Assembly (NCBI RefSeq): GCF_900090325.1
Contig: NZ_FMHW01000002.1
Coordinates: 868,001-932,000, forward strand
Source: Micromonospora pallida
GTDB taxonomy: Bacteria > Actinomycetota > Actinomycetes > Mycobacteriales > Micromonosporaceae
Direction of reading: 5' to 3'
DNA length: 64,000 nt
The notes under the pieces were generated by a model. The model searched no databases. It was not told the DNA's origin and saw only the letters and a list, made by a program, of their open reading frames with translations. A program made the translations under genes and the position numbers. Below are positions 33,575 through 41,461 of this stretch, piece after piece; within the stretch, counting starts at the first letter, position 1; each line of letters starts with the position of its first letter.

Positions 33575-34776
33575 TGCCGGCCTCCCGTGTCGGGTGAACC
33601 GGGCTGCGGACGTGGCGCGGCGCGGCCGGCAGGCCGCCAGCGGCTGGTGGCGTCTGACGGTGTGGACCCTGGCGCGGGTAGGGGATAGGGCGGGCACGGA
33701 TCGGGTGTCCTTTCAAGTGCCCGGTCGGGTTGGGACCGGGGGCCCTTGGCGTTGTTGCTGCGACGCGTGGTTGTGGGGTGTGCCGGTTGTGGACGTCGAT
33801 CAACGCGTTGGGGTCCGGAGGAGTCAAGTCCGTCTCCGGGCTGCGCATTGGCGGGGCGTGGCGGAGTCTGCGGCCAGTGCTGGCGGGCTGCCTTGCCTCG
33901 GTCCGGGTCGGTGACCGGCTGATTCCGAGCACCCGCGGGCCCTGGGCCCGGCGGGGTCGGGGCCTCGAGGATCAGGGCACCCTCATGCTGGACGAGCCAC
34001 TGTGGGCCGCTGGACGGCCCGTATGGCGACGGAGTGACTACCAATGCGACCTGGCCGTGCGAGGTCACTGGGAACAGGGACAGCAGCGCCATGGAGTCCC
34101 CGCGGTAAATCTGGCCCGGGCCTGATGCTCCGGCCTGTGTGGTGTGGCGGACGTTGTCCGCCGTGTGGGCCACCGGCTCGGGTTCGTAATCGACTCCGAC
34201 ACTGTGAGGGCTCAGGCGCATGGCCTCGGTGACGGTGGTGCCGATTCCGGCTACGGGGTCGAGTGCCATGTCGCCGGCATTGGTGCAGGTGCGAACGGCG
34301 TATCGGGGGATGGTCGGCAGCATCTTGCCGGGGTGGTTCATCGACACGGGGTGGGTTCGGCCGCGCAGTAGGTCACGAGATGGGGGTTGGCCGGTGAACC
34401 AGACTGGCCCCAGGTAACCCTCGGCGAGTAGGGCCGTCAGGGCGGGGGCGTCGGGGCGAGGCGGGGCGGAGCCGTGAGGGACGGCGGTGTGGAGCAGTGG
34501 ACGAGGGGCAGGCACGAGGGTTCTCCTTACGGGTGCGGTCGTGGCGAACACGAGCAGGTTCCGGAAGGCCGGCCGGTGCCGGCCGGCGGTGACCGCTGCG
34601 CGGTGGCTGAACTCACCTGGCTGCGGCTGCCCGGCGATGAGCTCGACGAGTAGGAACTCGCCGGGGCGCAGAAGAGGTCGCCAGGTGTTCATTGCCGTGG
34701 CCGCGTCGCCCGGGTCGGTGGGGCTGTCGTTTGATGCGTCGGCGACTCGTGCTGTAGCGAACGGGTGGGCTGTCAT
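33571..34776 (-). CDS. AICE-type DNA methyltransferase-like protein, probably degenerate
   Basis: ATG 34776 follows a GGAGGAC site and gives 401 residues. The middle carries methyltransferase motif I LDPVAGIGTT at about 173-181, preceded by NHPGKMLPTIPRYAV as in DNA methylases of actinomycete integrative elements. Motif IV appears as TPSPYG (about 248-253) instead of the usual TSPPYG. After this point the sequence turns Pro/Arg-rich and loses similarity, so the C-terminal half of the domain is missing. The stop overlaps the excisionase ATG. It is likely inactive, perhaps through an old frameshift, but its frame remains open. Confidence 0.6.
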   Translation of the reverse strand: MTAHPFATARVADASNDSPTDPGDAATAMNTWRPLLRPGEFLLVELIAGQPQPGEFSHRAAVTAGRHRPAFRNLLVFATTAPVRRTLVPAPRPLLHTAVPHGSAPPRPDAPALTALLAEGYLGPVWFTGQPPSRDLLRGRTHPVSMNHPGKMLPTIPRYAVRTCTNAGDMALDPVAGIGTTVTEAMRLSPHSVGVDYEPEPVAHTADNVRHTTQAGASGPGQIYRGDSMALLSLFPVTSHGQVALVVTPSPYGPSSGPQWLVQHEGALILEAPTPPGPGPAGARNQPVTDPDRGKAARQHWPQTPPRPANAQPGDGLDSSGPQRVDRRPQPAHPTTTRRSNNAKGPRSQPDRALERTPDPCPPYPLPAPGSTPSDATSRWRPAGRAAPRPQPGSPDTGGRQ

Positions 34777-35011
34777 TGGGAGAAGTCCTCCGAGAGTTGG
34801 GTGTTCCGGCGGGCAAAGAAAGTGGCCGGTGCCGTTGGGCACTGGCCACTCGTTGAGTAGGGCATACTTAAATTGCTGATCGTTGATGGAACGTCTTTGC
34901 TGTTAGGTCATCTGAATGCGTAATTGACGTTCTGCGGCGATCCACGACCGGAACCGGCCGGCTGCGGCTTCTTTGCGGACTGGCACAGTGCCGTGCCAAC
35001 CTCGGTGACTC

Positions 35012-35467
35012 CAGGGCGCCAGCGCCGCACTCGACCAAGCGCAGCGCGAACGCGAGAAGTTGACCACTACGGACTCTGTCGACGGTCTCTTCACGTTCTC
35101 CGAGGCCAAACAGCGCTACTACGCCGGTAGCAGCCTGATTTGGCTACCCGGCACGGCCGATGCCGAACGGGCCGTAGGCGAAGCCAGCCAGGCAATCCGC
35201 ATATGGGAGACCGAGTCGCCCGAAGCCCGTTCGCTCGACGACGAGGCATTGGCCCACGTCTACCAGGCTACCGTCCATCTTCACCTTGGCGAGCTGGACG
35301 CAACCGTCGCCGCACTACGCCCGATCCTTGACCTGCCCGAGGACCGGAAAATCTTCTGAATTAGGAAGAGGTTGAAGCGAATTGTGGACGAGTTGAATGC
35401 CGAAAGGTGCCAGGGTTCGAGTCTGGCAGCCGACCTACGAGACGAAGTCCGCAGCTTCGCTGCCTGA
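35012..35467 (+). pseudogene. TPR-type regulator C-terminal remnant with in-frame TGA
   Basis: The frame encodes LDQAQRERE, then FTFSEAKQRYYAGSSLIWLPG, EASQAIRIWE and DALAHVYQA-like segments, the C-terminal half of XRE-TPR regulators common in actinomycetes. A TGA at 35357-35359 replaces the Trp codon expected in ISWIRKR. The same frame continues IRKRLKRIVDELNAERCQGSSLAADLRDEVRSFAA to 35467. The HTH half is absent. It is a decayed copy, possibly related in family to the intact regulator at 38674. Confidence 0.68.
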
Positions 35468-35523
35468 CAACCAGCCAGAACCAGCAGGACGAAGCCCTCT
35501 TCGCCCTGCTTGCATGCAAAGCC

Positions 35524-35554
35524 AAGGGGCGGCTCCAGTTTGGAGCCGCCCCTT
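35524..35554. terminator. Bidirectional hairpin between convergent genes
   Basis: AAGGGGCGGCTCC pairs perfectly with GGAGCCGCCCCTT around a short AGTTT loop. It lies between the plus-strand regulator remnant and the minus-strand small membrane gene, and may end both transcripts. Confidence 0.8.
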
Positions 35555-35564
35555 GAGCGTTACG

Positions 35565-35735
35565 TCAAAGGCTGGCAGTGATGTGCGCGATGGCGATAAT
35601 CACCGCAGCCAGGCCACTCAGCAGCGTGCCGATGGAAGCGAGAAGCGGAGCCCACCCAGGTAGGCGGCTGCGCCTCCTCCGCTGATCCTTGCGTGTCGCC
35701 CGATGCTTCTGGCCCCATAGTTTCGTTACCGACAT
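35565..35735 (-). CDS. Small single-span membrane protein
   Basis: The 56-residue protein starts at ATG 35735, nine bases after a GAGGAAG site. Residues 1-30 are strongly basic (KHRATRKDQRRRRSR), and a hydrophobic segment (LLASIGTLLSGLAAVIIAIAHI) ends the protein. Nothing identifies its function. The good ribosome site and downstream hairpin support it as a gene. Confidence 0.55.
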   Translation of the reverse strand: MSVTKLWGQKHRATRKDQRRRRSRLPGWAPLLASIGTLLSGLAAVIIAIAHITASL

Positions 35736-35829
35736 GAACCTGTGCTTCCTCAAGTTGCGAGTGCAGGTCGGGGGCGGCGCTCCGCGCCCAGCCAAGCCCG
35801 TGGTGCCGCCCCCTCCCCACGCAGGCGGT

Positions 35830-36365
35830 TTACCTGCGCATTAGGGCAACGACTCACGTTTGCGAAGGTCACCTTGCGTGCGTGAAATATTCCGCGTTTT
35901 TTGTGCGACGCTTCCTTGCAGGAATAGTGCTGTTGGATCACCTTATGTCCTTATTTGAACGTTCAAATCTGTTGCCACGTGCAAGTTGCATACTGCAAGG
36001 CAAGTGGCCGACTTGTGTATGATTTATACCTAAAATTTGTTCCCGTTTGCTGCGGTTAGGGCGTTTCCAGGCTTTCAGGAAAGGTGGCGGTATGTGAAGC
36101 AGGAGAGACGGGGCTTGGAAGCCCGAGCAGCCGGCATCGGCCGGGCCGGCCGGCCACGCTGACGGAGCACCGAACCTCGAAGACCTCGGGGCTCTGCCCC
36201 GAACCCCGGCCCTCCTCAGAGATGCCGCTGCGGATCACCTCATCGGGCACCACAAGGGCTACCCCGTGCGGGGAGGCTGGACGGTCTGGCGACTGCCCGA
36301 CGAGGGGATCCGCTTCCCCTGGCGGCCGGGTTTTATGTTCTCTTGGTCGTCCTAGAAGTGGCGGC
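35830..36365. other. Intergenic region with an AT-richer stretch
   Basis: Bases about 35880-36050 are distinctly AT-rich, with a TTGCA-TAC-TGCAA palindrome near 35984 and a TATGATTTATACC -10-like segment near 36018. This may be a promoter or operator. No coding frame is supported until the gene at 36390. Confidence 0.45.
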
Positions 36366-36389
36366 ATGGCAGCCGATCGGGAGGCTTCT

Positions 36390-36869
36390 GTGGGTGTTCT
36401 GTACGACTACTTCCGCGCTTCTGACGACGAGGCTGTCGCAAAGCTGATGGCCGCCACCGATGGCGGGCCGGTAGTGCGAGAGGGAGATTCTCACGTCGAG
36501 GATGCCGTGGACGGCAAGGGGATCGATCCGACCGTCGTCCTCGGCAAGGTCGTCTCGTTCGCCCTCGACGTGCCGTGGGACGCCGACCTGGTTGGGAAAC
36601 GACTTGTCTGCCCGGACGGTGCTGGTGAGGACCCTGAGTACGAAGGGCCCTGGGTCGTCGTACTCAGCGAACCCGCCCGGGACGCGCTTGCCGAAATCCC
36701 GGACGACCGCTTGCCGGGCCTAGCCGATCGATGGTCACAAATCGATGAGCTGTCCCGCTACAGCGACACGTCGCCGGAGGTCATGCTGTCGCGTTTGCGG
36801 GAGTTCGTTGGGCTGGCCCGCAGAGCACGTACGAGCGGGGAAAGCATCTACTGCTGGATCTGCCTCTAG
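36390..36869 (+). CDS. DUF1877-like hypothetical protein
   Basis: GTG 36390 lies six bases after GGGAGG and begins VGVLYDYFRASDDEAVAKLM, the usual start of this family; ATG 36366 would add eight residues. The protein has 159 residues with DGKGIDPTVVLGKVVSFAL and WVVVLSEPARDALAEI. Relatives occur as single genes or immunity-like partners of polymorphic toxins. No toxin gene is adjacent. Confidence 0.68.
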   Translation: MGVLYDYFRASDDEAVAKLMAATDGGPVVREGDSHVEDAVDGKGIDPTVVLGKVVSFALDVPWDADLVGKRLVCPDGAGEDPEYEGPWVVVLSEPARDALAEIPDDRLPGLADRWSQIDELSRYSDTSPEVMLSRLREFVGLARRARTSGESIYCWICL

Positions 36870-37088
36870 CAACGGTCGACAGCAACGGTTGCAGATCATG
36901 AGGGGCGCCTTGGCTGTGCAGCCATCCGTACAGCCAAGCCAGCCGGCCGGACCAGTCAAAGGCCGACTGGGGCGACAGGACGAGCAGCTCAACGGCGGTT
37001 ACCGACGCCGACCGACAGCGGTCTTGATCTTTGCAAGGCAGGGATAGGCCATGGCCTCGGCGGCCTCCAGTCTCCTACGATCTTGCCC

Positions 37089-38081
37089 GTGGGCCTTGCT
37101 GATGTGACACGCTCCGATGTCCTCGCTGCCGTTGAGGAATTCGACAAACTCGGCCGGGACGCGTTCCTGGACAAGTATGGCTTTGGGACCGCCCGGACAT
37201 ACTTTCTAGAGGTCAATGGCCGCCGGTACGACTCAAAGGCGATCATGGGCTACGCGCACGGCGTCAGCCAGGGTGAGTTCTTGCGGTCCGGTGACTTCAC
37301 AGGCGGGGAGGCGAGCGTCGTCCACCACCTTCGACGGCTCGGCTTCGTCACCCGGACTCACCGCAACCCGCCCTGGACGTGGGACGAGGTCGTTTTGGCC
37401 TGCGCACTCGTGCGTGACAACGGCTGGCGGTGGCTGACGCCTAACGATCCCCGCGTGATTGAGTTGTCTGAGCTGCTCCAGCTCTACACCACGCATCCGG
37501 TAGAAGAGCGCGGCCATGACTTTCGCAACCCTAACGGCGTGGCTCGCAAGACCGCTGACATTGCCACTCAGCATCCGAACTACACCGGCAAGCCAACCAA
37601 CGGTGGTCGGTACGACCGGGAGGTACTCGTCGCCTTCCTAGACCGGCCGGTCGAGATGGAGCAACAGGCCGTCGCAATCCGGCAGGCCATCGTGGACGAG
37701 TCGGCCGACCCGGCGGAGGTGGCAGACGTAGACCTTGACGGGCTTAGCGCCGAAGAGGGACGGGTGCTCCAGCGGCTGCACCTTCGCCGGGAACGAGACC
37801 CGAAGCTGCGCCGTAAGGTGATCGAGGCGTACAAGCGCCGACACGCGGTGGTTGCCTGTGTAGCCTGTGGGTTCGACTTCCAGAAGACGTATGGCGAACG
37901 CGGCGCCGACTACATCGAGTGTCATCACCGCACGCCTCTCCATGTCAGCGGACCGACACGCACGCGGCCAGAGGATCTCATGCTGTTGTGTTCGAACTGC
38001 CATCGGATGATCCACCGATCCTCGCCCTGGCTGACCCCAGAGGAACTCATCTCGCTGATCGAGCGCCACCGGGCGGATTAG
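37089..38081 (+). CDS. ScoMcrA-like HNH endonuclease (type IV restriction-like)
   Basis: The protein of about 330 residues starts at GTG 37089 or 37104. The first 90 residues (VTRSDVLAAVEEFDKLGRDAF, YFLEVNGRRYDSKAIMGYAHG, VVHHLRRLGF) match the N-terminal head domain of ScoMcrA-type enzymes. A middle region (WTWDEVVLACALVRDNGWRWL) follows. The C-terminus is a full HNH domain, CVACGFDF...ECHHRTPLHVSG...LMLLCSNCHRMIHR. ScoMcrA cuts phosphorothioated or methylated DNA. Whether this shorter protein keeps a modified-base reader is not visible. It probably guards against modified foreign DNA. Confidence 0.82.
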   Translation: MGLADVTRSDVLAAVEEFDKLGRDAFLDKYGFGTARTYFLEVNGRRYDSKAIMGYAHGVSQGEFLRSGDFTGGEASVVHHLRRLGFVTRTHRNPPWTWDEVVLACALVRDNGWRWLTPNDPRVIELSELLQLYTTHPVEERGHDFRNPNGVARKTADIATQHPNYTGKPTNGGRYDREVLVAFLDRPVEMEQQAVAIRQAIVDESADPAEVADVDLDGLSAEEGRVLQRLHLRRERDPKLRRKVIEAYKRRHAVVACVACGFDFQKTYGERGADYIECHHRTPLHVSGPTRTRPEDLMLLCSNCHRMIHRSSPWLTPEELISLIERHRAD

Positions 38082-38337
38082 CCGATCTTCACCGATGCCA
38101 CATCTTTGGTAGGCGACGCAGCCAGAAGGCAGCGAGAGATTCAGCAGCGAGCGGTAAGGGGCGACGCGAGACAGTGAAGGCGCGTGGTCCGCGGGCTCCA
38201 GCGGGCCGTGCCTGACCGCGTGAACGGGATCAGTAGTACAGCAGCGATATACAGCAACCGAGCGAGCCGCATCGGCTGCCAGGTGGCGACCAGGAACTGT
38301 CCGACGTCGGGGGAACCGTAGGAGATCGCATCGCCTG

Positions 38338-38384
38338 GAGCTGCAGATCAGAAGGTTAGGGGTTCGGGTCCCTTCAGGCGCGCA
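38338..38384 (+). other. tRNA 3'-half-like fragment, probable attachment site scar
   Basis: GATCAGAAGGTT, the T-arm AGGGGTTCGGGTCCCTT and the acceptor-like CAGGCGCG look like the anticodon-to-3' part of a tRNA. Reverse translation gives the GTRTPNLLI peptide often mis-annotated from tRNA genes. The 5' half is not recognisable. No integrase lies immediately beside it. It differs from the tRNA-Pro type sites at 10.2 and 32.0 kb. Confidence 0.55.
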
Positions 38385-38390
38385 GATTAC

Positions 38391-38423
38391 AAGGGGCCTG
38401 ACTTGCGGAAGGTCAAGCCCCTT
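38391..38423. terminator. Hairpin after the tRNA-like fragment
   Basis: AAGGGGC pairs with GCCCCTT, with an inner TGAC/GGTCA match. It lies directly after the tRNA-like fragment, as the hairpins do at the other two sites. Confidence 0.6.
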
Positions 38424-38673
38424 GACTTCTTCGTCCCCTGTGGACGTCTGGCTGCTCGGTGGGTGCTCGTGCGACGAACATCCCGCACGTTCCGCCCCGT
38501 CCGGTGGCACCACGTTTGGTCCCAGCGCTTTCTCCGTGGCGCCCCACGCGGTAGGTCTGGTTGTCCCAGTGAGGGAGGGCGGTTCCCGCTGCGATGGGTG
38601 CTCGCCCGGTTGCGCTGAGGTCAGCTAGGGTGGCTTTCTTCTGCGTCGATATGGCTATACCCCCTCGTGGGTT

Positions 38674-40080
38674 GTGGAAGATCGGGGCTTCTTCGTGATC
38701 GATCCGCAGCAGGTCCAGGACGTCAAGCGGGCGCTCGGCGCAAAGCTCGCGCGTTGGCGCAAGTCACGTGGCCTGACGCAGGCCGATGTAGCCGAGCGGG
38801 TGTACAGCACTCGGAGCACCATCGCTGGGGTTGAGTGTGGTCAGCAGGTTGCTGATCGGATCTTCTGGCAGCGGTGTGAGACGTTTCTGGACGCCGGTGG
38901 GGAACTGCTCGCCGGGTACGACGGTTACCGGAGTCTCAAGCAGCGGCATGATCAGGAGAAGATCGAGGCTAGGCAACGCGCCCGGTGGGGTGAGGTTGAA
39001 GGCGATTCGCGGCCAGGCATGGATGGTGTCCCGACCGGGGCGGGCCAGGCGCTGCCTCCACCTGCACAGGTAGTGCGATCGTCGACATCGGCAGGCGGTC
39101 CGGTGGAGACGGGCTGGCCGGCCGACCGGTCAACTGGTCTGAGTTGGCCCGGGCTGGGGCAGGTCTCGGTGGATGTTGATCCCGCGTTGGCCTTGCACTG
39201 GAGCGAGATGCTCCGGCTCCTGGCGGCTTCCCACAACGTCTTCGGTTCCCGGCAGGTCTACGACGCCGTCTGCCGAGAGCTGGCCGTGATCCGCCGTTAC
39301 CGGCACGAGGCCATGGACGACCTCAAGTCGCGTCTGCTGGCGGTAGAGGCGCGATGGGCGGAGTTCGGGTCATGGACCGCCGACAATCTGGGGGACGCCA
39401 CGGCCGCGGCGTACTGGCTTGACCAGGCACTCGAACTGGCGCGCAGAGCGGGCGACAGACGGATGGCCGCCTATGTCTTCATGCGCCAGGCGCAGCAAGC
39501 CGCCGACCGACTCGACGGCACTCACGCCACGCGACTCGCCAGGACGGCCGAGGCCATCGTGTCACTCGCCGACCGCGACCGCGCCCTGTGCCTGATTCGT
39601 CAGGCACAGGGACACGCCCTCCTCGGCGATCAACCACGCTCCCTCACCGCCCTCAAAATCGCACACAAGTTGATCGACCGAGCGGCAAGCGTCGGTGCCG
39701 ACGACTCGGACACCATCGGCCGCCACTGCACCCTTGCCTACCTACGGGCACACGAGGGCTACTGCCTTCTACGCCTCGGTCAAGCCAAGGCGGCTGCCCG
39801 TGCCCTTGAAGAGGTCCTCGACGGCTGGCCCGTCGAATACCGACAGGATGAAACGCTGGCGCGATCCTGGCTCGCCTTGTCCTACGTCTCCGTCGACCGG
39901 TTGGCCGAGGCGGGCGTCGAGGGAAGCCGAGCGTTGTCCCTTGCCGCCGCAACCTCTTCCGCGCGGGCGATGCGTACCCTGGGCCAGTTGCATGCCCAGC
40001 TCACGGGGAAAACGGCATCTGCCGAGGTAGTCGGGTTCAGGAACGCCTTCTCACTCGTCGCTTCGACGGCCAGACTGTGA
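38674..40080 (+). CDS. XRE-family regulator with C-terminal TPR domain
   Basis: The 468-residue protein starts at GTG 38674 (GTG 38695 possible). The HTH_XRE domain is at about 15-70 (LARWRKSRGLTQADVAERVYSTRSTIAGVECG), then a Pro-rich linker (100-170) and a helical TPR-like C-terminal half (MAAYVFMRQAQQAADRL, EGYCLLRLGQAKAAARALEEVL). The stop overlaps the start of the creatininase-family gene. Regulators of this type often pair with small enzymes in actinomycetes. It may control the downstream lanthipeptide genes, which is inference from position. Confidence 0.85.
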   Translation: MEDRGFFVIDPQQVQDVKRALGAKLARWRKSRGLTQADVAERVYSTRSTIAGVECGQQVADRIFWQRCETFLDAGGELLAGYDGYRSLKQRHDQEKIEARQRARWGEVEGDSRPGMDGVPTGAGQALPPPAQVVRSSTSAGGPVETGWPADRSTGLSWPGLGQVSVDVDPALALHWSEMLRLLAASHNVFGSRQVYDAVCRELAVIRRYRHEAMDDLKSRLLAVEARWAEFGSWTADNLGDATAAAYWLDQALELARRAGDRRMAAYVFMRQAQQAADRLDGTHATRLARTAEAIVSLADRDRALCLIRQAQGHALLGDQPRSLTALKIAHKLIDRAASVGADDSDTIGRHCTLAYLRAHEGYCLLRLGQAKAAARALEEVLDGWPVEYRQDETLARSWLALSYVSVDRLAEAGVEGSRALSLAAATSSARAMRTLGQLHAQLTGKTASAEVVGFRNAFSLVASTARL

Positions 40081-40799
40081 TCATGGATTTGATCACCACC
40101 GCGACGACCACTGACGAGGCCAACCGCGCCTCGGACGTCGCCGTGCTACCGGTGGGCAGTTTCGAGCAGCACGGCGATCACCTACCTCTGCTCACGGACA
40201 CGATCGTTGCTTGCGCTATCGCGAAGGCTGCCGCTGCCAGGTACGACTTGATGCTCCTTCCTCCTGTGACCATCAGCTGCTCGCAGGAACACACCGGCTG
40301 GCCAGGTTCGGTGAGTATCCGCTCATCCACCCTGACCCGCATCGTCGCCGACGTCGGGGAATCGCTGCGCCGTGCAGGTGTCGACCGGCTGGTCGTGGTC
40401 AACGGCCATGGCGGGAACTACGTGCTGTCCAACATCGTGCAGGAAGCCAACGTCGGCGAGCGCCGCATGGCGTTGTACCCGCGACGGCAGGACTGGGAGA
40501 CCGCCCGCCAGCAGGCCGGGTTGGTCAGCAGCAGCCACGACGACATGCACGCCGGGGAGATCGAGACTTCCCTGCTCCTGCATCTCTGTCCCGAACTCGT
40601 TCGAGACGGTTATCAGAACGCCGACCACCTTGCGGAACGTCCGGACCTGCTGGTCCTGGGAATGCGCGGCTACACCGACAGCGGGGTCATCGGCCAGCCG
40701 TCCCTCGCCACCGCCGACAAAGGGAAAGCCGTGCTGGAAAGCCTTACTGCCACGTTCGCCGACGTTCTGGCCGTACTGCGGGGCGAACCACACCAGTAG
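40077..40799 (+). CDS. Creatininase-family amidohydrolase (MftE-like)
   Basis: The protein of about 240 residues starts at GTG 40077 or ATG 40083. It has the family metal ligands: LPVGSFEQHGDHLPLLTDT near the N-terminus, VVNGHGGN near 115 and HAGEIETSLLLHL near 160. Members hydrolyse creatinine or related amides; MftE of the mycofactocin pathway instead cleaves a precursor peptide. It is translationally coupled to the XRE regulator and lies 0.66 kb upstream of a lanthipeptide cluster that has no visible leader protease. Confidence 0.82.
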   Translation: MIMDLITTATTTDEANRASDVAVLPVGSFEQHGDHLPLLTDTIVACAIAKAAAARYDLMLLPPVTISCSQEHTGWPGSVSIRSSTLTRIVADVGESLRRAGVDRLVVVNGHGGNYVLSNIVQEANVGERRMALYPRRQDWETARQQAGLVSSSHDDMHAGEIETSLLLHLCPELVRDGYQNADHLAERPDLLVLGMRGYTDSGVIGQPSLATADKGKAVLESLTATFADVLAVLRGEPHQ

Positions 40800-40805
40800 A
40801 CGTAG

Positions 40806-41026
40806 CTCTGGCAGTGGCTGCTGTTCGGTAACCCAACCGATCTCCGGTCCGAAGCTGTCAACGCCGTCAGCGGCGTGCTTGCCGCCATCCTCGGCACTCT
40901 CCTCGCCGGGGCCCTCGGTGTCGATGACACCCGAGGCATCGATTGGGGCGAACTCGCCATCCCGATCGCTTCGCCGCGATCGGTGTGGCTGCCGCAGGCG
41001 CCTACGCCCGCCGTCGCATCTACTGA
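40806..41026 (+). pseudogene. Short membrane protein remnant, frameshifted
   Basis: One frame reads WLLFGNPTDLRSEAVNAVSG, VLAAILGTLLAGALGV and IDWGELAIPIA. A one-base shift then gives FAAIGVAAAGAYARRRIY and a TGA at 41024-41026. There is no good start codon. It resembles a small two-span membrane protein. The remaining bases to 41461 contain no gene I can support. Confidence 0.4.
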
Positions 41027-41461
41027 GCCTGATACGCCCGTGGGTCGGCCTGTTGGGCCGCCAGTGTGTTGTCGGCACCGGCTGTAGCTGCGGCATTGGG
41101 TCCACCAGTGCCGCTGGTACGGCCAGCACCAAGGCGGTGGTGACTGCGCTGGTCGCGGATTTGCCATCGCGGTGAGCACGTTCGTTGCCGTAGTCATCAC
41201 CGGGTCGGCGTTGATGCTCGCCGAAGGCTTGCGCCGGTCGCCAATCCACGAACGGGTCGTGTCGAAAATCGGTGTCGAGGGTGTTCGACATGTGTTTGGT
41301 TGCGTCTACTGGTTCCTGGCATCGCGGATGCCGGAACGGTTCGGAGCAGCGGAGGTTGATGGCCGGTGCGACGGCGGCCGCTTCGCAACCTCTCACGAAC
41401 CCGCCTGCAGGTCGACTTTGGCCGGCGGCGGCAACCAACCACATGGCCAGGATGTGATCAC

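Larger units (their letters stand above)
38082..38673. other. Intergenic region carrying a tRNA-like scar
   Basis: Apart from the tRNA-like fragment at 38338-38384 and its hairpin, no gene is supported. The last 80 bases probably hold the promoter of the XRE regulator gene at 38674. Confidence 0.55.

Noticed and set aside
35400..35440. GGTGCCAGGGTTCGAGTCTGG looked like another tRNA T-arm and att site
   Set aside because: The same bases encode ERCQGSSLAADLRDEVRSFAA, the expected C-terminus of the TPR-regulator remnant in frame, and the stem pairing is poor for a tRNA.
37638..38513. Minus-strand frame with a GTRTPNLLI peptide
   Set aside because: This peptide is a known artefact of translating a tRNA 3' end backwards, and the frame overlaps the HNH gene on the other strand.
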